Shown here: positions 1-6,973 of the stretch, piece by piece
Layout of the letters: the number at the start of each line of letters is the position of its first letter
Position numbering within the stretch: position 1 is the stretch's first letter
From: an uncultured Holophagaceae bacterium
GTDB taxonomy: Bacteria; Acidobacteriota; Holophagae; Holophagales; Holophagaceae
Direction: 5' to 3'
NCBI GenBank assembly: GCA_903919165.1
Contig: CAIXHJ010000344.1
Location: 1-7,610 of the forward strand
Length of the DNA stretch: 7,610 nucleotides
The notes under the pieces: model-generated
Told to the model about the DNA's origin: nothing
What the model saw: the letters and a program-made list of their open reading frames with translations, nothing else
The model's database searches: none
Position numbers and translations under genes: made by a program

Positions 1-555
1 ATGAGCAACACTGTGATGCTGATCTTCACGTCCGATTACAAGATTCTCACCACGTTCTACTCCTCTGCCTCGATCCAGGTGGGCGGGGGCGTCTCGGTAT
101 CCACGCCCCTGCTGATCTCGTTCCTGATCACGGCGGCCATCACCGCGGCCCTCTACTGGTTCCTTCTGAAGACGGATACGGGGCAGGCCATTCGTGCGAC
201 AGCCCAGGACCGTGATGCGGCCCAGTTGATGGGCATCAACGTCAAGCGCATGTCCATCATCGCCTTCGGTCTCGGCGCCGCCCTGGCGGGCACCGCCGGA
301 GCCCTGATCTCCCCGACCTACTACATCTTTCCCCAGGTAGGCGGGATTTTCACGCTGAAGGCCTTCGTCATCACCGTGCTGGGCGGCATGGGCAGCGTGG
401 TGGGTGCCACCCTGGGCGGGGTGCTGATCGGCATCACCGAATCCATGAGCGCGGTCTACATCTCCTCCGGATGGAAGGACGTCGTGGTCTTCGTACTCTT
501 CCTACTGGTGCTCCTCTTCAAGCCATCTGGCCTGATGGGTAAGTCGCGGACCTGA
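1..555 (+). CDS. livH: LivH-type branched-chain amino acid ABC permease, 3' part
   Basis: This is the C-terminal 184 residues or so of an inner-membrane permease of the HAAT (branched-chain amino acid) ABC importer family, which pairs with LivM to form the channel. The cytoplasmic coupling loop typical of LivH is visible at residues 60-80 (TGQAIRATAQDRDAAQLMGI). It is followed by membrane segments near 85-105 and 118-148 (glycine-rich, with VLGGMGS) and a last one near 159-173, ending in the family-typical FKPSGLMG. LivH proteins are usually about 290-300 residues, and the first visible residues (NTVMLIFTSDYKIL) resemble the periplasmic stretch in the middle of LivH. The ATG at base 1 is therefore almost certainly an internal methionine, and the gene is cut by the window edge. 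The stop lies 10 nt before livM. Its substrate is probably Leu/Ile/Val or related hydrophobic amino acids, but sequence alone cannot fix specificity. Confidence 0.9.
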   Translation: MSNTVMLIFTSDYKILTTFYSSASIQVGGGVSVSTPLLISFLITAAITAALYWFLLKTDTGQAIRATAQDRDAAQLMGINVKRMSIIAFGLGAALAGTAGALISPTYYIFPQVGGIFTLKAFVITVLGGMGSVVGATLGGVLIGITESMSAVYISSGWKDVVVFVLFLLVLLFKPSGLMGKSRT

Positions 556-565
556 GGAGAACGTC

Positions 566-1615
566 GTGAACAAGACCACCCTCAAGGCCGTCCTCGTTCT
601 CATTGCCCTGGCAGTTCTCCTGGCCGTACCAAAGTATGTGGAAAGCCCGTATGCGCTCCACATGATGATCCTGTTGTTCCTGAGCGTGACGATGGGACAG
701 AGCTGGAACATCCTAGGCGGTTACGCCGGGCAGCATTCGGTCGGTCACGCGGCCTACTTCGGCGTGGGGGCTTACACCACTATGATGCTCATGCACGCCA
801 AGCAGATCGCACCTTGGTACGGGGTGTGGATCGGCATAGCCCTGGTCGTGGTCGTGGCCCTGGCCATCGGGAGCATCTGCTTCAGGTTGCGTGGTCCCTA
901 CTTCGTGCTGGCTTCCATTGCGGTGGCGGAGATCCTCAGGCTGTCGGCCATCAATCTGACCACCCTGACCAATGGGGCCGAGGGCATCCTTGCCACAGAA
1001 CTCCCCGCCTTCAAGATCGGGGAGACGGTGGTGACGGACTTCTCCACCAAGGTCCCCTTCTACTACATCGGGCTCTTTCTGATCGTGCTCACCATCGCCA
1101 TTACCTACCTGGTCCAGCACTCCAAACTTGGGTATTTCTTCCAGGCCATCCGGGAGGATCAGGATGCCGCCCACTCCTTGGGCATCTCCATATCGCTCTA
1201 CAAGAACATCGCCCTGGTCATTTCTGCCGTGCTGACATCGCTGGCCGGAAGCTTCTACGGCATCTACGTCGGCTTCGTGGACCCACCCACGGTCCTGGGG
1301 CTGGATGTGTCCGTCCAGATCATGCTGATCTGCATCATCGGTGGGATGGGCACCCTCTGGGGGCCGATGCTCGGATCCCTGGTGCTGGTGCCCCTGTCCG
1401 AAGCGTTGCGCAGCAACATGATCACCGAGGCCCTGGTCAAGGTCGGCATGGTGAACGCGGAATCGAAGGTGGGGATCTTCCTGAAGGAAAACCTGTCCCA
1501 CGCCCACGTGCTGCTCTACGGCATCCTCGTGGTGTTGGTGATCCTGTTCATGCCCGACGGACTCATGGGATTCGTCAAGAAGCTGGCCCTGCGGCGGAAG
1601 CGGGAGGCGATCTGA
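566..1615 (+). CDS. livM: LivM-type branched-chain amino acid ABC permease
   Basis: This is the second membrane subunit of the HAAT importer, 349 residues, close to the usual length for non-enteric LivM. The GTG start is chosen because GGAGA (556-560) sits 5 nt upstream. Family hallmarks are visible in order: a hydrophobic N-terminal helix (residues 8-22); the WNILGGYAGQHSVGHAAYFG segment (47-66), characteristic of LivM; RGPYFVLASIAVAEILRL (109-126); the NGAEGI motif (136-141); and the coupling loop GYFFQAIREDQDAAHSLGIS (189-208), which contacts the ATPases. IIGGMGTLWGPMLGS follows (257-271), then a final helix ending MPDGLMG (329-335). A stretch at about 281-312 between the last helices is polar and seems longer than a minimal loop. 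The stop overlaps the livG start by one base (TGATG), which suggests translational coupling. Confidence 0.95.
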   Translation: MNKTTLKAVLVLIALAVLLAVPKYVESPYALHMMILLFLSVTMGQSWNILGGYAGQHSVGHAAYFGVGAYTTMMLMHAKQIAPWYGVWIGIALVVVVALAIGSICFRLRGPYFVLASIAVAEILRLSAINLTTLTNGAEGILATELPAFKIGETVVTDFSTKVPFYYIGLFLIVLTIAITYLVQHSKLGYFFQAIREDQDAAHSLGISISLYKNIALVISAVLTSLAGSFYGIYVGFVDPPTVLGLDVSVQIMLICIIGGMGTLWGPMLGSLVLVPLSEALRSNMITEALVKVGMVNAESKVGIFLKENLSHAHVLLYGILVVLVILFMPDGLMGFVKKLALRRKREAI

Positions 1616-2334
1616 TGGCCATCCTGGAGATCAAGAATGTCAGCAAGTTCTTCGGCGGCCTCGCGGCCAATTCCGATGTCTCCTTCTCTGTGGAGGAGGG
1701 CTCAATCATGGGCCTCATTGGGCCCAACGGCGCAGGGAAGACCACACTCTTCAATTGCATCACTGGCTACTATCCGCCTTCCAAGGGCGAGATCTTCTTC
1801 GATGGCCGGCGCATGAATGGCCTTGAACCCGACAAGGTTTGCATGCTCGGGATGGTGCGCACCTGGCAGAAGGTGAGGCCACTCGCGAAGCTTTCAGTGG
1901 TGGACAACGTCATGGTCGGGGCCCTGGCGCGCACGTGGTCGCTGAAGACTGCGCGCGAGATGGCTTTGGAACAACTCAAGGTCGTCCGTATGGAGCACCG
2001 GGCGGACTTTCTGGCAGGTGGCCTGCCCATCGGGGAGCGCAAGAAGCTCGAGGTGGCCCGCGCCCTGGCCACGCAGCCGAAGATCCTGCTGCTTGATGAA
2101 GTCATGGGCGGACTGAACCCGGCAGAGAGCGAGGAAATCATCCAGCTGATCCTCGACATCAAGAAGCGCGGCCTCACGCAGATGGTCATCGAGCACGACA
2201 TGAAGGCCATCATGCGCATTTCTGATCGCATCGTTGTCCTGAACTCGGGGGAGAAACTAACGGAGGGATCCCCTCAGGAAGTCGTCAACAACCCCGATGT
2301 GATCAGCGCCTACCTTGGTGAGAGCCATGCTTAA
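1615..2334 (+). CDS. livG: LivG-type ABC transporter ATP-binding protein
   Basis: This is one of the two cytoplasmic ATPases driving the Liv importer, 239 residues. I start it at the ATG that shares a base with the livM stop, with GGGAGG (1602-1607) upstream; the open frame extends further upstream, but only as a shadow of livM. Nucleotide-binding motifs are complete: Walker A GPNGAGKTT (36-44), Q-loop Gln85 in RTWQ, Walker B KILLLDE (156-162) and H-loop His194 (IEHD). The signature loop reads LPIGE followed by RKKLEVARALA (137-152) instead of LSGGQ. This departs from the general ABC consensus but resembles a recognised LivG subgroup with RKRLEVARALA and DEVMGGLNP. The last 8 nt overlap livF. 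It should form a heterodimer with LivF. Confidence 0.95.
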   Translation: MAILEIKNVSKFFGGLAANSDVSFSVEEGSIMGLIGPNGAGKTTLFNCITGYYPPSKGEIFFDGRRMNGLEPDKVCMLGMVRTWQKVRPLAKLSVVDNVMVGALARTWSLKTAREMALEQLKVVRMEHRADFLAGGLPIGERKKLEVARALATQPKILLLDEVMGGLNPAESEEIIQLILDIKKRGLTQMVIEHDMKAIMRISDRIVVLNSGEKLTEGSPQEVVNNPDVISAYLGESHA

Positions 2335-3031
2335 GATCGAGAAGCTCAACTTCGCCTACGGCGATCTCAAGGTTCTCTGGGATGTGGACCTGGAAGTGAA
2401 CAAGGGGGAGATCGTCACGGTCGTGGGCGCCAACGGAGCCGGAAAGTCCACGATGCTGAAAAATATCTCCCGCCTGGTGAAACCCAGTTCCGGGACCATC
2501 ACCTTCGAGGGCAAGGATCTCGGCAAGATGCAGCCTCATCATGTGGTCGAGGCCGGACTTGTCCAGGTTCCAGAGGGCCGTCGGATCTTCTCGGAGATGA
2601 CCGTCCTGGAGAACCTCCGCATGGGCTCCTACGTCCAGGCCACTCGGGCAGACCGCCAGAAGAACATCGACTGGGTGTTCGAACTCTTCCCCCGTCTCAA
2701 GGAGCGCGAGAAGCAGCTTGGCGGAACCATGTCCGGAGGAGAACAGCAGATGCTGGCCATCGCCCGGGGCCTCATGGCCAACCCGAAAGTGATGCTGTTG
2801 GACGAGCCGTCCCTGGGGTTGTCCCCCCTGCTGGTGAAGAACATCTTCGACATCATCACGGGCATCAACAAACAGGGCGTTACCATCCTTCTGGTGGAGC
2901 AGAACGTCTACCAGTCCCTGCGCATCTGCCACCGGGCCTATGTGATGGAAACCGGCCGGGTGGTGCTCACGGGAAAGGGAGACGAACTTCTCAACAACGA
3001 CCACATCAAGAAAGCCTTCTTGGGCATGTGA
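2327..3031 (+). CDS. livF: LivF-type ABC transporter ATP-binding protein
   Basis: This is the second ATPase of the Liv importer, 234 residues. The ATG at 2327 is preferred over in-frame TTG (2315) and GTG (2318) because the protein then begins MLKIEKLNFAYG, as LivF proteins do, and GGTGAG (2317-2322) lies just upstream. The gene overlaps livG by 8 nt. Motifs are: aromatic A-loop Tyr11, Walker A GANGAGKST (34-42), Q-loop Gln80 followed by the LivF-typical PEGRRIF, signature MSGGEQQ (135-141), and Walker B VMLLDEPSLGL (155-165). The switch-loop position reads VEQN, with Gln192 where many ABC ATPases carry His. VEQN is normal for LivF and is not a defect. Confidence 0.95.
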   Translation: MLKIEKLNFAYGDLKVLWDVDLEVNKGEIVTVVGANGAGKSTMLKNISRLVKPSSGTITFEGKDLGKMQPHHVVEAGLVQVPEGRRIFSEMTVLENLRMGSYVQATRADRQKNIDWVFELFPRLKEREKQLGGTMSGGEQQMLAIARGLMANPKVMLLDEPSLGLSPLLVKNIFDIITGINKQGVTILLVEQNVYQSLRICHRAYVMETGRVVLTGKGDELLNNDHIKKAFLGM

Positions 3032-3040
3032 GGAGAGGCC

Positions 3041-3469
3041 ATGAGTACCGTTTCACAGTGGATGACCAAGAACCCCGTGACCATCGATCAGGATGCCTCG
3101 ATCATCGAGGCCATTCATCTCATGAAGGAGAAGGCCATCCGGCGCCTGCCTGTAATGGCCAAGGGACGCTTGATCGGCCTTATCACGGAGCGGATGATCA
3201 AGGACTACTCGCCAGGCAAGGCCACGTCTTTGGATACATGGGAGGTCCACTATCTGCTCTCCAAGACACCGGTCAAGGGCGTGATGAACCCATCCCCCAT
3301 CACCGTCACACCGGACATGGATCTCGCCACGGCGGCCCAGATCATCCTGGACCACAAGCTCTACGGTCTTTGCGTGGTGGATTCCAAGGGTGACCTGGTG
3401 GGCATCATGTCCGTGGGCGACATGCTCCGTGCTGTGGTGGAATTCGCCAAGGACAGGAAATCGCAATGA
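3041..3469 (+). CDS. Two-CBS-domain protein, AcuB-like, in the Liv operon
   Basis: This is a small soluble protein (142 residues) made of two CBS domains, a module that usually binds adenine nucleotides or S-adenosylmethionine and passes on energy state. CBS1 covers roughly residues 5-55 (MTKNPVTI, then IRRLPVM and GLITERM). CBS2 covers about 79-135 (VMNPSPITVTPD, then GLCVVD and GIMSVGD). The linker SPGKATSLDTWEVHYLLSK (57-75) strongly resembles the equivalent stretch of AcuB (acetoin utilisation) proteins, but there is no C-terminal ACT domain. The start has a clear AGGAGAGG (3031-3038) only 2-4 nt upstream, and the gene begins 10 nt after livF, so it is very likely cotranscribed. By analogy with CBS domains that gate other ABC importers (OpuA), it might modulate the Liv ATPases, but no direct evidence is visible. 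The ribose-contacting Asp expected after the T/S-x-x motif is Met52 in CBS1 and Asp127 in CBS2. Confidence 0.9.
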   Translation: MSTVSQWMTKNPVTIDQDASIIEAIHLMKEKAIRRLPVMAKGRLIGLITERMIKDYSPGKATSLDTWEVHYLLSKTPVKGVMNPSPITVTPDMDLATAAQIILDHKLYGLCVVDSKGDLVGIMSVGDMLRAVVEFAKDRKSQ

Positions 3470-3471
3470 TG
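3455..3471 (+). promoter_or_regulatory. Shine-Dalgarno and ATGATG overlapping the CBS stop, out of frame with the transporter
   Basis: AGGA (3455-3458) is followed after 7 nt by ATGATG (3466-3471), and the first ATG overlaps the CBS gene's TGA (3467-3469) in the classic ATGA coupling arrangement. Read from this ATG the frame closes after nine codons (TGA at 3493-3495). The transporter frame lies one base away. The best initiation signal in this junction therefore does not match the reading frame of the downstream gene. Confidence 0.6.
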
Positions 3472-3481
3472 GGCTGCCCTG

Positions 3482-4747
3482 TTGTCTGCCGCTGACCGGG
3501 TTCACGATTTGCGGACCGGGTTCACCGGGTCCTTCTGGGTCGCCAATATCCTGGAACTTTTTGAGCGCCTGGCCTTCTATGGGTCGAAGGCCATTCTGGC
3601 CGTGTACCTGGTCGAGAAGCTCGGACTCGGGCTCACCGGCAGCACGCTGGTGGGTCTCTACGGCTTCGCGGTGTTTTTCCTTCCCACCTTCGCAGGGCCA
3701 CTGGTGGACCGGTACGGATTCCGACGGAGCCTGATCGCCTGCTTTTCCATTTTCAGCCTCGGATACTTCGCCATTGGGCTCGCGGGTCTGCCCATGGGTC
3801 GGATGTTCGTGGCGTCTGTGGGCGTGACTCCGTACATCATCGGAGCGCTGCTGCTGACCGCCATAGGTGGATCACTCATCAAACCCTGCATAGTTGGAAC
3901 AGTCGCTCGGACCACCACTTCGGAGACCAAGTCCCTGGGCTACTCCATCTATTACACCCTGGTGAACCTCGGTGGTGCCCTGGGGCCGGTCCTGGGCCTG
4001 CAGGTGCGGGAAGGGCTGGGCATCGAGTACGTGCTGGTGATGTCGGCGATGACCTCCTTGCTGAACCTGCTGGGCACCATCCTGTTTTTCAGGGAGCCCG
4101 AGCAGACCGCTTCCACAGAGGCTCCCAGGACCCTGGCTCAAGTCATCAAGGACATGGGGCTGGTCTTCACGAATGTACGCTTCATGGGCTTCCTCGTGAT
4201 CTTCTCGGGGTTCTGGATCATGTTCTGGCAGATCTTCTACGGCTTGCCTTTCTATGTGCGGGACGTCCTCCATTACCCGCGTTTCGAGCTGATCGAGACC
4301 GTGGATGCCTGGGCCATCATCCTGTTGACGGTTCCGGTGACGGCCCTGATGAAGAAGGTCCGACCCATCCTGGCTATGGCATCAGGCTTTGCCATGGCCA
4401 GCTTCGGCTGGCTGCTCATCGGCGCCGTGCCAACCCTGAGTGCCACCGTGGCAGGCATCGCGATCTTCGCCGTGGGCGAGGCCATGCAGGCACCGAGGTT
4501 CTACGAGTACGTGGCTGACCTGGCGCCCAAGGACCAGGTGGGTACCTACATGGGTTTCGCCTTCCTGCCGGTGGCCATCGGCGCCCTGGTGGCCGGGTAC
4601 CTCAGCGGGTTCCTCGTCGAGCATTTCCTGAAGCAGTCTCACCGGCCCGGCCTGATGTGGTTCACGCTCGCCGCCATTGGCGGCGTCTCGACCCTTCTGA
4701 TGCTGCTCTATGACCGCTTCGTGGCCCCGCACAAGGCCGCGGCCTGA
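3482..4747 (+). CDS. POT/PTR2-like proton-coupled peptide transporter (MFS), compact form
   Basis: This is an inner-membrane major facilitator protein of 421 residues (from TTG). Features of the proton-dependent oligopeptide transporter family are: ELFERLAFYG (25-34), matching the ExxER motif of helix 1; GPLVDRYGFRR (72-82), the MFS motif A loop; GGSLIKPC (129-136), the PTR2 signature; YTLVNLGGALGP (158-169), matching the POT helix 5 pattern; and GEAMQAPRF with LAPKDQVGTYMGFAFLP (332-363), matching the family's helix 10-11 region. Bacterial POTs are often nearer 490 residues with 14 helices. Here the loop between helices 6 and 7 is short (about 204-235), so the two extra helices appear absent, leaving about 12. 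The likely role is uptake of di- or tripeptides, although divergence leaves another small substrate possible. The start is uncertain: TTG 3482 has no Shine-Dalgarno, CTG 3479 is also in frame, and the well-placed ATGATG at 3466 is out of phase by one base. The first in-frame Met lies only after residue 100. Confidence 0.8.
   Translation: MSAADRVHDLRTGFTGSFWVANILELFERLAFYGSKAILAVYLVEKLGLGLTGSTLVGLYGFAVFFLPTFAGPLVDRYGFRRSLIACFSIFSLGYFAIGLAGLPMGRMFVASVGVTPYIIGALLLTAIGGSLIKPCIVGTVARTTTSETKSLGYSIYYTLVNLGGALGPVLGLQVREGLGIEYVLVMSAMTSLLNLLGTILFFREPEQTASTEAPRTLAQVIKDMGLVFTNVRFMGFLVIFSGFWIMFWQIFYGLPFYVRDVLHYPRFELIETVDAWAIILLTVPVTALMKKVRPILAMASGFAMASFGWLLIGAVPTLSATVAGIAIFAVGEAMQAPRFYEYVADLAPKDQVGTYMGFAFLPVAIGALVAGYLSGFLVEHFLKQSHRPGLMWFTLAAIGGVSTLLMLLYDRFVAPHKAAA
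4734..4745. repeat. 12-nt perfect palindrome at the convergent junction
   Basis: AGGCCGCGGCCT reads the same on both strands and ends on the first base of the transporter stop codon. It lies a few bases from the convergent stop of the peptidase gene. It has no loop and no T-run on either side, so it does not look like a standard intrinsic terminator. It may simply reflect the Lys-Ala-Ala-Ala codons in GC-rich DNA. Confidence 0.4.
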
Positions 4748-4750
4748 CCT

Positions 4751-6928
4751 TCATAGGTTCTTCGCGATGAACTCCCACTGGGCCCGCATGATGTCCCAGT
4801 ACTGCCACGGCTTGACGAAGGCGCTGATGTGGTCGGAGCCTGGATAGAGGCGCAGCTCGAAGTCCTTGCCGGCTTGCAACAGGGCGTCGATGAACTGCAC
4901 CGTGTTCTGGGGATGCACATTGTCGTCGATCATGCCGTGCATGATGAGAGCCTTGCCCGAGAAGTCCTTAGCGGCGGCGGCAAGGTTGGTGCCTTCGTAC
5001 CCGGCTTTATTCTCTGAGAGTAGGCCCATGTACCGCTCGGTATAGATGCTGTCGTAAAGGGCGAAGTTGGTGACGGGGGCACCGATGATGCCGAGCTTGT
5101 AGGCTTTGCTGTGGGTCATGGCGTAGGCGCACATGTACCCGCCGTAGCTCCAGCCTTCGATGCAGACCCGGCTCAGATCCGCGAAGCCTTGCGCGCCGAG
5201 CCATTTCAAGCCGTCCAGCTGATCCTCCAGTTCTTGGGTGCCCAACCGACCGTGGATGCCCTCGGCGCTGGCTCGACCCTTGTTGGAGGCGCTGTGGTTG
5301 TCGCAGACCCACACGAGGATTCCGTTCTGGGCCAGGAAATGCCACCACATCAATTCGCGGTTCCACGCGTCGTTTACCTGAGGCATCCCGGGGCCTCCGT
5401 AGATGTGCTGGTACACAGGATATTTCTTCGAGGCGTCGAAGCCAGGAGGCAGGATCAGCAGGGTCTCCATGGGGAAGCCATCGCGAGTCATCACCTCCTG
5501 CAGCCTGATGGTGCCGAGTGGCAGTTTCTTGAGACGGGGACTTGGATTTTCGTCGATCATCCGGACCTGCTTGCCGTTCGAATCGAAGAGCGCCTGTCTG
5601 GCGGGCTGTTCCAGGCTGCTCCAGATGTCGAGGAAGGCGCTGAAGGTCCGGTTCCAGCGAACACTGTGGCTGCCGCGGGCCACGGTGAGGCGGGTGAGCC
5701 CCTGGCCGTCTAGGTCGATGCGGTAGGTGTGGGTGGCGATGGGGCTGTGCTCGGAGGCCTCGAAATAGACCAGACCCTTGACTTCATCGACGCCGTGCAT
5801 CCTGCGAACGTCCCATGGGTCGCTGGTGATCACGTTCTTCAGACTGCCTTCGGTGTCATATCGGTAGATGTGGCGATGGCCCGTTCGATCCGATTCCCAG
5901 AGGAACCCGCCGTCCTTCAGGCAGAGCGGTGGGCCATGGTGTTCGGCGTCCTGCCAGGTCCGGCCCTGCTCCCGGAGGAGCACCCTGGACCCGCTATCCT
6001 CGAACCGGCGCAACTCCAGCCAGGTCTGGGCACGATCCGAGATTTGCGCGAGCAGTCGGCCCAGTGAGTCCCAGGTTACGCGGATGATGAGGGTCTCCTG
6101 GCCCGGGTGGGTCACCTGGGTCCAAGTGGTGCGGCCCTGCAAATCCACTACTCCCAGCCGGGCGATGGGGTTGGGATCGCCCGCCTTGGGATAGCGGGCC
6201 TGGAGCAGCCTCTGGGGCTGGGAGCGATCATCCACCAGCAGGAAGACGGGCACTTTGGCATCATCGAGGCTGAGGTAGGCGATGCGCCTGGAGTCCGGGG
6301 ACCACCAGAAGGCCTTGGATCCTTGGTTACGGCCATAGATCTCCTCCTGGTACACCCAATCCAGGCGTCCATTGAGCATGGTTTCACTTCCGCCGGTGGT
6401 GAGCCGAGTCTCCCGACCCGTGGCCACTTCCGCACAATACAAGTCGTTCCCGTGCAGATAAGCCAGCTGAGTGCCATCCGGGCTGAAGGTGGCCTCCTCC
6501 AGCTTGCCATCAGCGAGGTGTCGGGCTGCCATACCCTTCACGTCCACCACGAAGAACTGATCCGCCACATCCAGCAGAAAGGCGGTGTGGTCGTCATTCC
6601 ATGTGAAGGTCCCACGCCCCAGGGCTATCCTGGCGTCCGTCTCGGGAACCCCCGCGGCCACTAGGGCGGCCTGGATCCGGCCCACCTCAAGCAGGGGCTT
6701 CGATCCCCCGGTGGGGGGATCCACACGTAGGAAAGTCAACTGGTCACCCTCCCGCCGGGTCTGCATGAGGGTCCCATCGGGCAACCACTCAAGATGCGTC
6801 ATGGGCAACCCGGCGTAGGTCTGGTTCAGGGTCGGGTGCGCGAGGGCTTCGAGGGTCAGGCGCTCTGTGCCCTGGCCCAGCAGGCAGGCGGCCAGGGACA
6901 GGCAGGTCAGAGAGGTGCGGATGGACAC
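4751..6928 (-). CDS. dpp4: Exported dipeptidyl peptidase IV (S9B family)
   Basis: This is a serine exopeptidase that removes N-terminal Xaa-Pro (and Xaa-Ala) dipeptides. Counting from GTG 6928 it has 725 residues. An N-terminal export signal (MSIRTSLTCLSLAACLLGQG) is followed by a beta-propeller domain to about residue 460 and a C-terminal alpha/beta hydrolase. DPP4-specific features are conserved: the Glu pair in DWVYQEEIYG (195-196) that clamps the substrate amino terminus; Tyr510 in YGGPG (oxyanion hole); nucleophile Ser594 in GWSYGGYM; Tyr625 and Tyr629 in LYDSIYTERYMG (proline pocket); catalytic Asp668 and Asn670 in DDNVHPQ; and His700 in SDHISAF. The enzyme thus looks active. The open frame reaches 6973 (GTG abutting the pepQ stop), and an ATG lies at 6952. 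Only GTG 6928 has a good Shine-Dalgarno (GGAG, 5-nt spacing), and it also gives a compact signal peptide. LAAC (12-15) fits a lipobox, so it may be a lipoprotein rather than free periplasmic. It is likely cotranscribed with pepQ, 45 nt upstream. Confidence 0.95.
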   Translation of the reverse strand: MSIRTSLTCLSLAACLLGQGTERLTLEALAHPTLNQTYAGLPMTHLEWLPDGTLMQTRREGDQLTFLRVDPPTGGSKPLLEVGRIQAALVAAGVPETDARIALGRGTFTWNDDHTAFLLDVADQFFVVDVKGMAARHLADGKLEEATFSPDGTQLAYLHGNDLYCAEVATGRETRLTTGGSETMLNGRLDWVYQEEIYGRNQGSKAFWWSPDSRRIAYLSLDDAKVPVFLLVDDRSQPQRLLQARYPKAGDPNPIARLGVVDLQGRTTWTQVTHPGQETLIIRVTWDSLGRLLAQISDRAQTWLELRRFEDSGSRVLLREQGRTWQDAEHHGPPLCLKDGGFLWESDRTGHRHIYRYDTEGSLKNVITSDPWDVRRMHGVDEVKGLVYFEASEHSPIATHTYRIDLDGQGLTRLTVARGSHSVRWNRTFSAFLDIWSSLEQPARQALFDSNGKQVRMIDENPSPRLKKLPLGTIRLQEVMTRDGFPMETLLILPPGFDASKKYPVYQHIYGGPGMPQVNDAWNRELMWWHFLAQNGILVWVCDNHSASNKGRASAEGIHGRLGTQELEDQLDGLKWLGAQGFADLSRVCIEGWSYGGYMCAYAMTHSKAYKLGIIGAPVTNFALYDSIYTERYMGLLSENKAGYEGTNLAAAAKDFSGKALIMHGMIDDNVHPQNTVQFIDALLQAGKDFELRLYPGSDHISAFVKPWQYWDIMRAQWEFIAKNL
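6702..6721. repeat. Perfect 8-bp inverted repeat inside the peptidase gene
   Basis: GATCCCCC and GGGGGATC are separated by four bases (GGTG on the + strand). The mRNA from the minus strand could fold a GC-rich stem with a tetraloop over the codons for the Pro-Pro-Thr-Gly-Gly stretch of the N-terminal domain. No U-run follows, so it is not a terminator. Confidence 0.5.
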
Positions 6929-6933
6929 GGAGA

Positions 6934-6937
6934 CTCC
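6934..6937 (-). promoter_or_regulatory. Shine-Dalgarno that sets the peptidase start at GTG 6928
   Basis: On the minus strand GGAG occupies 6937-6934 and is followed by five bases and then GTG. Neither the GTG at 6973 nor the ATG at 6952 has a comparable purine-rich site at the right distance. This supports an annotated start 15 codons inside the longest open frame. Confidence 0.6.
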
Positions 6938-6973
6938 GGGGGATGACTCCATGGGCACAGGTGTGATTCGCAC

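Noticed and set aside
1..3. ATG at the first base as the true start of the permease gene
   Set aside because: The protein would be about 100 residues shorter than LivH, and its first residues match a mid-protein periplasmic stretch. The gene is cut by the window edge.
713..1614. Long open frames on both strands overlapping livM (+ from 814, - from 713 to 1507)
   Set aside because: Low-complexity translations rich in Gly, His, Arg, Pro and Asp, typical of shadow frames in GC-rich DNA. The livM frame has clear family motifs.
2023..2037. Degenerate ABC signature in LivG (LPIGE)
   Set aside because: Resembles a known LivG subgroup with RKRLEVARAL after the loop. All other nucleotide-binding motifs are intact.
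2900..2905. Loss of the switch histidine in LivF (Gln in VEQN)
   Set aside because: VEQN is the usual sequence at this position in LivF proteins, so it is not a mutation.
3467..3484. CBS-transporter fusion by readthrough of the TGA at 3467 (same frame on both sides)
   Set aside because: The frames do coincide, but no readthrough or selenocysteine signal is recognisable. A separate start or an indel explains the junction more simply.
5111..5713. 200-residue + strand open frame opposite the dipeptidyl peptidase
   Set aside because: No recognisable domain, and it lies antisense to the conserved catalytic region, so it is a shadow frame.
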